A stretch of DNA of 12,456 bases from assembly GCA_035946955.1 (NCBI GenBank), contig DASYYE010000007.1:1-12456 (forward strand). Reading direction: 5' to 3'. A program made the position numbers and the translations under genes. The stretch is from DASYYE01 sp035946955. Its GTDB lineage: Bacteria; Actinomycetota; Actinomycetes; Streptosporangiales; Streptosporangiaceae. This document shows positions 5,565-12,042 of this stretch, one piece after another. The notes below the pieces were generated by a model, which searched no databases, was not told the origin of the DNA, and saw only the letters and a list, made by a program, of their open reading frames with translations. Positions within the stretch are counted from its first letter, which is position 1. The number at the start of each line of letters is the position of its first letter.

Positions 5565-7928
5565 CTAGCTGCCGGTGTGACCGTCCACGAACACCAGGCG
5601 CAGTTCAGCGGTGTAGGGGTTCCCGGCGGCGTCAGAAAGCCACGACTGCTCGGGTGTGGGCAGCATCTCGCTGAAGGTCACCGTCGCGCCTTCGGTCTCG
5701 GCACCGGTCCGCAGCAGTTGCGCCAGGTTGCCGACCTGTACCTCGCTGCGGAAGTCGACGAACACCGGCTTGGTCTCGGAACTGATCGAGGCGAACACGG
5801 TCTCCGGCAGCCCGCGCTCCCGCAGCCAGCGGCGGGCAGCCACGAAGTGCTCGGGGTCGCTGCGGGCGGAGACCCAGTCCAGCTCGGCAATGGGGAACGA
5901 CCATGTCTCCCTGAACACGACCAGGTTGTCCACGACCACCCGGGGTGTGTGGTCGTGCCCGCGGACCACCTGCTTGAGCACGTCGATCATCTCGTACATC
6001 ATCCAGGCGCCGCAGATGTCGGTGACGTCGAACTGATCGGCCGCTCCGGGCAGCCCGACGACCAGCTTGTCCCCGTCGCGGCGGACCTCCAGCCCGCACA
6101 GGGGCAACTGCCGGTCTTCACCCCGGGGCGGGTACTGGGACACGCACAGCCGCCAGTCGCGGGCGTCATTGAGCCACGGGTAGGTCCGCGCGGCCACCCG
6201 TGGGTAGTCCTTGACCGGGCTGAGCATCACCCGGGTGTCCGGGATGACCTCAGCCAGCATGGCCCGCAGTTCTTCCATGTTGGGGTGGGCCAGTGCGAAG
6301 ACCGTGGTCTCGAAGGGGCAGTAGGCGATATGGACCTCACCGATCACTGGCTGGAACTCGCCTCGGTGGAACTCTTCGGCGCCGCGCGCCGCAATGAGCA
6401 GGTCGATGCTGTGCATCCAGGCGAACCCCCAGCTCGGGTGCCCGCCAGCGAAGGCCGCTTCGACCTGCCCGCGCAGGGCCTCACTGGTGTGCGTCACCAC
6501 GCGGGCGTCTGTGTCCAGGCCGAGGATCGCGCGCCAGTTCGTTGCGAAGTCCTTGCTCAGGTGGTCCAGGGGACGGTTGCCGGGGATGAAGACCTTGTCC
6601 GCGCAGGAGAACACGAGCTGGTTGAACCCCACCACCTCGGCCCCCATCGCGTCGAAGGCCTCGGACAGCACTGCCCGCAGCCGCTGCGCCGCCTCGTGGG
6701 CGAACCAGCGTGCGCTGGTCAGCAGCAGTGAGAACGGCTCGGCGCAGGACTGGACCACCTGGGGCCCGAACGACAGGGCCACGTCCCGGACGCATTCCAC
6801 GTAGGCCAGGCGCCGGCCACCGTAAGCCTGGCCCGGCCGCCGCGCCGGGTCCACACCGGTCAGCTCGGTGAACTCGTGCTCCAGTTGCCCGTACAGGCGG
6901 CGCAGGTCGTCCGCGTCGCGGTATCCGGCCAGTGCGTCGCGCGCCGCTTCGAGCCGGCCTAGCACGCCTGTCGCGTGTTCCCTCACGTCCGGGTCGGCGA
7001 TGGCTTCGAGCCGGGTGCGCAGGTGCCGTTCGGCATGGGGCCACATGGGTGGTTCCAGATCCCAGATCAGGAGCCCCTTGGCTGCCAGCCGGTCCAGAGC
7101 TTCGTACACCTCAGTTGGCTCGGCGCCGTACTCAGCAGCGATTTCCTTCCCAGCTCGGTGGCCGTCAACGAGTGCCAGCAGCCGCGCTTCGTCCTCGTCG
7201 AGCTCGACTGGCCCGCCGAGTGTCCGTGCCTGGTTACCGGCGATGTACACGGTGGGATGACGGCGGGGGGCGACCCACGGTCTCACCTCGGGGTCGCTGC
7301 ACAGGCTTGCCGCGAGCGCGTCAATAGCCCATGGCTCCAGGAAGAGTTCACCGTGGTGGACCAGAGACGAGCCTGGCTTCATCCGCAGTGGCTCACCCTC
7401 GGAACGGAAGTCGAACCAGCTGACCGGCCCGAAGAACCCGATGGTCTCGTTCTTCGAGCAGTAGCGTGCCCAGTACTTGGCCACGATCCGCTGCCGCTTG
7501 CGCAGCCGCTGGTTGTTCGGGGCGTCGGGGTCCATCTGGCCGAGCGTGACGATCATGGGTTCGACCAGGTCGGGGTTCTGCCAGGTGACCGCCTCCTGGA
7601 AGTCCGCGCGGCGGGCGATCTGACGCAGCAGCGCCGCCTGCCGGGTGGCGGCGCGGGTGGCTTCGGTGTCCAGGGTCTGGCGTGTGCCGTCGCTGGGGTC
7701 GTCAAGCCAGCGGTCGACGGCCGCCGCGTACCCAGGGTCACCGAGTTCGAGGAGGCCGGAGATGGGGAACCCGCCGCTGCGGAGCGCGCCTTGCGACCAC
7801 AGATGGAAGCCCCCAGGGAGCGGGATGAGACTGCCGGGCGCGAGTGACTCGTGGGTGGGCGCGGGGTTGCGCAGGCAGGCGGCAGGCGTTGCGCCTTTGG
7901 TGGCAGAGGCTTCGGTCATGTCGGTCAC
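5565..7928 (-). CDS. Stand-alone LanB-type (lantibiotic dehydratase N-terminal domain) protein without elimination domain
   Basis: The 787-residue protein matches the N-terminal, tRNA-dependent glutamylation part of LanB dehydratases: an N-terminal lobe, the block KYWARYCSKNETIGFFG (about 151-167), and an end with KPVFVDFRS (about 720-728) and VTFSEMLP (750-757), where that domain normally stops. LanB enzymes attach glutamate from Glu-tRNA to Ser/Thr of a peptide, and a ~300-residue SpaB_C domain then eliminates it. No SpaB_C domain follows here and none is encoded in the window. The usual RxSxRxTPFGLF motif reads RYCSKNETIGFF, so by alignment the second Arg is Lys159 and the Thr is Glu161. 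The start is GTG 7928 with GGAG 5 bases upstream; ATG 7919 is an alternative. It sits 17 bases after the second permease gene, in one operon. It could be a divergent RiPP glutamylating enzyme, a peptide-aminoacyl-tRNA-ligase-like protein, or something with another function. Confidence 0.88.
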   Translation of the reverse strand: MTDMTEASATKGATPAACLRNPAPTHESLAPGSLIPLPGGFHLWSQGALRSGGFPISGLLELGDPGYAAAVDRWLDDPSDGTRQTLDTEATRAATRQAALLRQIARRADFQEAVTWQNPDLVEPMIVTLGQMDPDAPNNQRLRKRQRIVAKYWARYCSKNETIGFFGPVSWFDFRSEGEPLRMKPGSSLVHHGELFLEPWAIDALAASLCSDPEVRPWVAPRRHPTVYIAGNQARTLGGPVELDEDEARLLALVDGHRAGKEIAAEYGAEPTEVYEALDRLAAKGLLIWDLEPPMWPHAERHLRTRLEAIADPDVREHATGVLGRLEAARDALAGYRDADDLRRLYGQLEHEFTELTGVDPARRPGQAYGGRRLAYVECVRDVALSFGPQVVQSCAEPFSLLLTSARWFAHEAAQRLRAVLSEAFDAMGAEVVGFNQLVFSCADKVFIPGNRPLDHLSKDFATNWRAILGLDTDARVVTHTSEALRGQVEAAFAGGHPSWGFAWMHSIDLLIAARGAEEFHRGEFQPVIGEVHIAYCPFETTVFALAHPNMEELRAMLAEVIPDTRVMLSPVKDYPRVAARTYPWLNDARDWRLCVSQYPPRGEDRQLPLCGLEVRRDGDKLVVGLPGAADQFDVTDICGAWMMYEMIDVLKQVVRGHDHTPRVVVDNLVVFRETWSFPIAELDWVSARSDPEHFVAARRWLRERGLPETVFASISSETKPVFVDFRSEVQVGNLAQLLRTGAETEGATVTFSEMLPTPEQSWLSDAAGNPYTAELRLVFVDGHTGS

Positions 7929-7945
7929 GTGCACTCCAAGGTTCC

Positions 7946-8707
7946 CTAATGACTGGCAATGGCCAGGCGGGCGAACCGCCGGCATGCGGTCAGTGCGCAG
8001 ACCACGCTGACCCCGAGTGCCCAGGCCAGCGTCTGGAGCACCGCACTGGTGGCCGGGCCGCCCGCGGACAGGGCGATCAGTGCGTTGTCCGCGGTGGACA
8101 ATGGGTTGGCCCGGACGATGGGCTGGATGATTGCCGGGAAGTCGGTCAGTGGCACGAAACCTGAGGACAGGAAGAACAGCAGCATCAGCGGTGCGTTCAG
8201 CACGTTCTGCGGGCCGGCTGTGGTGGAGCACAAAAGCGCCACCAGCACCGCGACCCACGCCATCATGAACGCGAACAACTCGAGCAGGCCGTAGTAGCCA
8301 AGCGCCGCGGGCAGGCCTTGGGTGAACCGGAAGCCCAGCGGCAGGGCTGCTGCTGTCGCCACCACCGTGGCCAGCAGCCCCCGGAGCATGTCACCGGCGA
8401 TCCGCCCGGCCAGCGCCGAGCCCAGGTGTACCGGCATGGTCCGCAGCCGCGCGAACATTCCCTCGTGCAGGCCGCGGTAGAAGTCAGCCGAGGAGATGGC
8501 GGCCGCCATGGTCGCGGTGGACAGCATGACCAGCGGTGCCAGGCGCGCGATGTAGGTGTAGTGGCCGCCGGTCCGGCCGACCACGCCACCGAGCATGATC
8601 AGCATGGTGAAGAGCAGGAGCAGCGGGATGACCACCGAGCTGATGAGTATGGCCGGGGTGCGCAGCGTGTGCCGTACGGTCCGGCCGGCGAAGACGACGG
8701 TCTGCAT
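7946..8707 (-). CDS. ABC-2 type transporter permease, DrrB-like (second subunit)
   Basis: The 253-residue membrane protein has about six hydrophobic segments (near 20-40, 52-70, 105-128, 137-163, 170-190 and 222-242) and the ABC-2 family layout. Between helices 2 and 3 it has a long cytoplasmic coupling segment, FYRGLHEGMFARLRTMPVHLGSALAGRIAGD, typical of DrrB-like exporters (conserved RTMP and GR..GD). FVPLTDFPAIIQPIVRANPLSTADNALIALSAGGP is the usual external loop and C-terminal motif. The ATG at 8707 shares one base with the previous permease's stop (TGATG). It probably pairs with the first permease and the DrrA-like ATPase to form a heteromeric exporter. The substrate may be the product of the LanB-like pathway or a toxic lipophilic compound. 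Confidence 0.92.
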   Translation of the reverse strand: MQTVVFAGRTVRHTLRTPAILISSVVIPLLLLFTMLIMLGGVVGRTGGHYTYIARLAPLVMLSTATMAAAISSADFYRGLHEGMFARLRTMPVHLGSALAGRIAGDMLRGLLATVVATAAALPLGFRFTQGLPAALGYYGLLELFAFMMAWVAVLVALLCSTTAGPQNVLNAPLMLLFFLSSGFVPLTDFPAIIQPIVRANPLSTADNALIALSAGGPATSAVLQTLAWALGVSVVCALTACRRFARLAIASH

Positions 8708-9459
8708 CAGGCGACCCTCCGGAATGCCCGCGCCGCGAGCCAGCAGAAGAGCACGGCCAGGCCGACGACCCAGGCCAGGGCGTGCCAGACAACAGCGGTG
8801 ACTGGGCCGCCTGCGGACAGCGCGCGCAGTGCCTGCGCCACGGCGGTAAAGGGCGAGAACCTCACCAGCGGCTGGAGCCAGCCGGGGAAGTCCTTGACCG
8901 GGACGAACGCCCCGGAGAAGTTGATCAGTGGCAGGAACAGCACGAACAGCATCGACGCCACCGCTTCGGTCTGGCGGGCCCGCAGACCCACCACGCCGGT
9001 CCCGGCCGCCAGCGCAACATTGAACGCAACGGCCAGCAGGACGAAGCAGATCGCGCTCAGCACGCCTGCATGGAAGCGGAAACCGATCAGCAGCCCGGCG
9101 GCGACCACTACCAGGGCTGAGATCGCCGCTGGCAGGACGTCGCAGGCCAGCCTCCCTGCCAGGATGGACCCGGTGCGGATCGGCATGGTCCGGTACCGGG
9201 TGAACAGGCCGTTGCGGCGGTCCCGGGCAGTGGCCTGGGCGGCTCCAATGGCCAGTGCGCCAGCGGATGCCACCACCACGCCTGGCGGGAAGAACACGCC
9301 GAAGTCGATCCCGCGCGCCGCGAGCGCCCGGTGCAGCACCAGGTAGAAGGCGCCAAAGAAGATGAGCGGGTTGACGACCGGGGCTATCAGGCCGCGGCCG
9401 CGCAGGGCGCGGACGTTGCGCCCAAACAGGACGGCGGCCTCGTGCACCTGGCTGCTCAT
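8707..9459 (-). CDS. ABC-2 type transporter permease, DrrB-like (first subunit)
   Basis: The 250-residue protein has about six membrane segments and the same architecture as the next gene: an early helix PVVNPLIFFGAFYLVL, the coupling segment ARDRRNGLFTRYRTMPIRTGSILAGRLACD (about 78-107), and FVPVKDFPGWLQPLVRFSPFTAVAQALRALSAGGP near the C-terminus. The RTMP and ALSAGGP motifs are shared by both permeases, which suggests they arose by duplication and form a heterodimer. The ATG at 9459 overlaps the ATPase stop codon (ATGA), so translation is coupled. This is the DrrAB daunorubicin-resistance exporter type, which in actinomycetes often exports secondary metabolites. Confidence 0.93.
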   Translation of the reverse strand: MSSQVHEAAVLFGRNVRALRGRGLIAPVVNPLIFFGAFYLVLHRALAARGIDFGVFFPPGVVVASAGALAIGAAQATARDRRNGLFTRYRTMPIRTGSILAGRLACDVLPAAISALVVVAAGLLIGFRFHAGVLSAICFVLLAVAFNVALAAGTGVVGLRARQTEAVASMLFVLFLPLINFSGAFVPVKDFPGWLQPLVRFSPFTAVAQALRALSAGGPVTAVVWHALAWVVGLAVLFCWLAARAFRRVA

Positions 9460-10379
9460 CGGCCCGTGGTCAGCGCGAAGAAGACATCATCGAGCGTGGG
9501 CATACGCAGGCCGATGTCGTCCGGTTCGACGCCTATCGAATCGAGCACCCTGACCGCCTCGGTCAGGGCGGCCGTCCCCTTGGACGGCACCACGATGGTC
9601 TCCTCACGCAGGCCCACATCTGGAATGGCCTCGCGCAGGGCAAGCAGGGCATGGGCGCGGGCCGCCTCGTCGAGCACATGGACGGCGCAGAACGCGCCGC
9701 CGACCCGGTCCTTGAGTTCTTGGGGTGTGCCCTCGGCGATGACGTGACCGTGGTCGATGACCACGATCCGGTCGGCCAGGGTGTCGGCTTCGCTGAGCTG
9801 CTGGGTGGTGAGCAGGACGCAGGTGCCCTGTTCGCGCTGTTGCCGGACCACGTTGTGGAGTTCGGCCCGGCTGCGTGGGTCCAGGCCGGTGGTGGGCTCG
9901 TCGAGGAAGAGGACCGGGCGTTCGGTGACCAGGCCGATGGCCAGGTCGAGCCGGCGCCGGGTGCCGCCTGAGTAGGTGCTGACCTGACGGTCGGCCACCT
10001 CGCCCAGGTCCAGCCGGTCCACCAGCTCCGCCGCGCGCTGACGCGCCTGCGCGGTACGCAGTCCCAGCAGCCGGCCGAAGAACACCAGGTTCTCCCGGCC
10101 GGTCAGCATCTCGTCCACGGCCACCGACTGGCCCACGACCGCGATCGACGCCCGCACTGCGGCGGGGTTGGCGGTCACATCGTGGCCGTTGACGGTGGCC
10201 ACGCCGGCATCGGGGCGCAACAGGGTGGTGAGGCACCCGATGACGGTCGTCTTCCCGGCGCCGTTCGGGCCCAGGATGGCGAGTACGTGGCCACCACCGA
10301 CCTCGAAGGAGACGTTGGCGACAGCCGTCACCTCACCGAAGCTCTTGCGAAGCCCCTGGACACTGATTGCGGTCTCCAT
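9456..10379 (-). CDS. DrrA-like ABC transporter ATP-binding protein
   Basis: The 307-residue ATPase has Walker A GPNGAGKTT (37-45), the Q-loop glutamine in VVGQSVAVDE (Q84), the signature YSGGTRRRLDLA (136-147), Walker B VLFLDEPTTGLDP (156-168), and the switch segment LLTTQQLSEADTLADRI (189-205). That segment has Gln in place of the usual His, as I recall for DrrA-type proteins. The C-terminus MPTLDDVFFALTTGR is the DrrA-type tail. It powers the two-permease exporter encoded just downstream. The start is ATG 10379, preceded by GGAG (10388-10385) with a 5-base gap. Longer in-frame readings upstream would run through the promoter region and into the GMC gene and are not credible. Confidence 0.95.
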   Translation of the reverse strand: METAISVQGLRKSFGEVTAVANVSFEVGGGHVLAILGPNGAGKTTVIGCLTTLLRPDAGVATVNGHDVTANPAAVRASIAVVGQSVAVDEMLTGRENLVFFGRLLGLRTAQARQRAAELVDRLDLGEVADRQVSTYSGGTRRRLDLAIGLVTERPVLFLDEPTTGLDPRSRAELHNVVRQQREQGTCVLLTTQQLSEADTLADRIVVIDHGHVIAEGTPQELKDRVGGAFCAVHVLDEAARAHALLALREAIPDVGLREETIVVPSKGTAALTEAVRVLDSIGVEPDDIGLRMPTLDDVFFALTTGR

Positions 10380-10418
10380 GAGCACTCCAGGGTCTCGGCA
10401 GCTACGGTCACCGCAACG

Positions 10419-10471
10419 ATACCCAATAGGAGACCTACATACTAGATAGGACTTAGAAAATACGAGAACCG
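10419..10471 (-). promoter_or_regulatory. Three phased ATAC boxes, candidate operator of the ABC-LanB operon
   Basis: Read on the plus strand, ATACCCAATAGGA (10419-10431) and ATACTAGATAGGA (10439-10451) match at 10 of 13 positions, with starts 20 bp apart. A third, degenerate box ATACGAGAACCG begins at 10460, 21 bp further on. The spacing puts all boxes on one face of the helix. CCTA/TAGG half-sites make the middle part nearly palindromic (13 of 17). The region is clearly less GC-rich than its surroundings. No regulator gene is seen nearby. Confidence 0.45.
10439..10468 (-). promoter_or_regulatory. Weak candidate promoter of the ABC-LanB operon
   Basis: On the minus strand TTCTCG (10468-10463) and TAGTAT (10444-10439) lie 18 bases apart and could be -35 and -10 elements, giving a leader of about 50 bases. 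The -35 match is poor (3/6). The hexamers overlap the phased boxes, as expected for a repressed promoter. Confidence 0.3.
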
Positions 10472-10480
10472 TTTGGTGGG

Positions 10481-12004
10481 CTAGTGGGTGCGGGCCAACG
10501 ACGCGCCCAGGTGCTCGCCGATCATCATGCATGCCAGCGCCGTGGGGGCGCGCAGGGGCACGGGCACGATGGATGCGTCGGCCACGCGGAGCCCGTCGAT
10601 GCCGCGCACCCGGCACGCCTCGTCCACCACGGCCATCGGGTCAGCGGCTGGCCCCATGCTGCAGCCGCCCTGCAACGACCAGCGGCTCGTCGTGGTATGG
10701 AAGATCAGGCCGTCGAGCTTCTCGTCGTCGGCGATGGTCGCGTCGTCGATCAGCGCGAACCGTGCCACGGTCGCGGTGAATGCCGCCTGCTGCGAGATCT
10801 CCCAGGCCGCGCGCATCGCCGCGCGCATCCTGGCCAGGTCGCCCGGGGCGGAGTAGAAGTTGAGGTCCACCTCTGGCTGGTCCTTGGGGTCCGCGCTGCG
10901 GACAGTGATGCGGCCGCGGGAGGCGGTGGCCAGGTCTCCGACGCTGACCAGGCTGAGCAGGTCCGTGCCGATCATCTCGGCCAGCGGCGGGATGTCGATG
11001 CCAGAGAACAGCACCAGGTAGAAGGCGTCATCCACCGGGTGGCCCGGGAACTGGGCGAGCCGCCCGGCGACCTGGTTGGTGGGCCACTCCTGCGCGCCCG
11101 CCTCGGGCGTGGGGACCACCGGGATCGCGGCGCCCGGCTGGTCGATGAGGTTCCCCCCAACCCCCGGTGCGTCGAGCACCACAGGGATCCCGAGCCTGCG
11201 CAGGTCATCAGCGGGCCCGATGCCGGAGCGCAGCAGCAGCGCCGGGCTGTAGGGCACGCCCGCACAGACGATCACCTCCCGCGCCTCGATGACCTCGTCG
11301 CCGACCTCCACACCGGCCACCCGGCCGTCGCGGACGACCAAGCGTGAGACCGCTGCGTCACCGCGGACTGTCAGGTTCGGCCGCGAGCGCGCCGCGTTCA
11401 GGAACGCCTGGCTGGCTGAGACCCGGGCCCGGCCAGACCGGTTCTGCGGGTAGACACCGACGCCACGCGCCTGTGGTGCGTTCAGGTCGGCGGCATAGGG
11501 GTGGCCGGCCGCCAGCGCCGCGTCCAGGAACCCGGCAGCCCCGCCGACCAGCTCGGACCGGTCCCACCGGAGGATGGGCAGGGGGCCCTGTGAGCCGTGG
11601 TAGTCCTCGCGGCCGAAGTCCAGGTCGTTCTCGAGACGGCAGAACGACGGCAGGACGCTGTCCCAGTCCCAGCCGGGCAGCCCGAGCGCTGCCCAGGCTG
11701 TGAAGTCGGATGCGGGCGGCCGGATGGCGCCGCGCGCATTGGTCTGGGTCGACCCGCCGACCACCCGTCCCCGCGCCACGATGCCGCGCCGCTCCCCGCA
11801 GATGGTGGCCTCCAGGCCCCAGTCGTAGCGGGGGTCCATGACCTGCCATTCCTCGAGCAACGCGACCGGCATGCTCGCCTCGTCCGGGAAGTCCGGCCCG
11901 GCCTCCAGCAGCGCCACGGTGCGGCCAGGGTCCTCACTCAGCCGCGCCGCCAGGACCGCACCGGCCGCCCCTGCCCCCACGACGAGGACATCGACGGCGC
12001 TCAC
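10481..12004 (-). CDS. GMC-family FAD-dependent oxidoreductase with altered active-site motif
   Basis: The 507-residue protein starts with the FAD-binding VDVLVVGAGAAGAVLAARL (4-22) and LLEAG (E34). It then has RGRVVGGSTQTN (78-89, the GMC signature region), YSPALLLRSGIGP in the middle, and LRVADASIVP (472-481) near the C-terminus. GMC enzymes oxidise alcohols, sugars or similar compounds. The usual HxxGTCxMG motif reads SLQGGCSMG (443-451), so the catalytic His is Ser443. Where a second His or Asn is expected the sequence is VPLRAPTALA (482-491). The overall pattern, including PGWDWDSVLPSFCRLENDLDF, reminds me of MftG-like GMC proteins, but no mycofactocin genes are here. GTG 12004 is chosen because the next upstream ORF ends in GTGA over it and the FAD motif begins a few residues later. 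ATG 12055 is an in-frame alternative without a ribosome site. Confidence 0.9.
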   Translation of the reverse strand: MSAVDVLVVGAGAAGAVLAARLSEDPGRTVALLEAGPDFPDEASMPVALLEEWQVMDPRYDWGLEATICGERRGIVARGRVVGGSTQTNARGAIRPPASDFTAWAALGLPGWDWDSVLPSFCRLENDLDFGREDYHGSQGPLPILRWDRSELVGGAAGFLDAALAAGHPYAADLNAPQARGVGVYPQNRSGRARVSASQAFLNAARSRPNLTVRGDAAVSRLVVRDGRVAGVEVGDEVIEAREVIVCAGVPYSPALLLRSGIGPADDLRRLGIPVVLDAPGVGGNLIDQPGAAIPVVPTPEAGAQEWPTNQVAGRLAQFPGHPVDDAFYLVLFSGIDIPPLAEMIGTDLLSLVSVGDLATASRGRITVRSADPKDQPEVDLNFYSAPGDLARMRAAMRAAWEISQQAAFTATVARFALIDDATIADDEKLDGLIFHTTTSRWSLQGGCSMGPAADPMAVVDEACRVRGIDGLRVADASIVPVPLRAPTALACMMIGEHLGASLARTH

Positions 12005-12042
12005 CGGCCAGCCCGGGTGATATTGGAAGCGGGAATGCTCAT
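12001..12042 (-). CDS. Short upstream ORF (13 codons) coupled to the GMC gene
   Basis: ATG at 12042 is preceded by GGAGG (12053-12049) with a 6-base gap, the best ribosome binding site in this stretch. It encodes MSIPASNITRAGR, whose TGA overlaps the GMC GTG (GTGA). The GMC GTG itself has no good site, so ribosomes finishing this ORF probably re-initiate on it. The same frame is open further upstream: from ATG 12123 it would make a 40-residue peptide (MSYVVYIPCGLSPATLAGLP...), preceded by GAAGGG. GC at third positions is only about 70%, lower than in neighbouring genes. I do not recognise a family. It may be a simple leader or a small protein. Confidence 0.45.
   Translation of the reverse strand: MSIPASNITRAGR

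Noticed and set aside
7929..8258. Possible N-terminal extension of the LanB-like protein by 110 residues into the permease gene
   Set aside because: It would run through the coding region of the second permease in another frame. The GTG at 7928 has a proper GGAG site, and the family N-terminus starts near there.
8318..9346. 342-residue plus-strand ORF opposite the permeases
   Set aside because: It is an antisense shadow of the two membrane proteins, rich in Arg, Thr and Ala, with no recognisable domain.
10380..10616. Upstream extension of the DrrA-like ATPase frame
   Set aside because: It crosses the promoter/operator region and overlaps the end of the GMC gene. ATG 10379 has a well-placed GGAG and matches the usual DrrA start.
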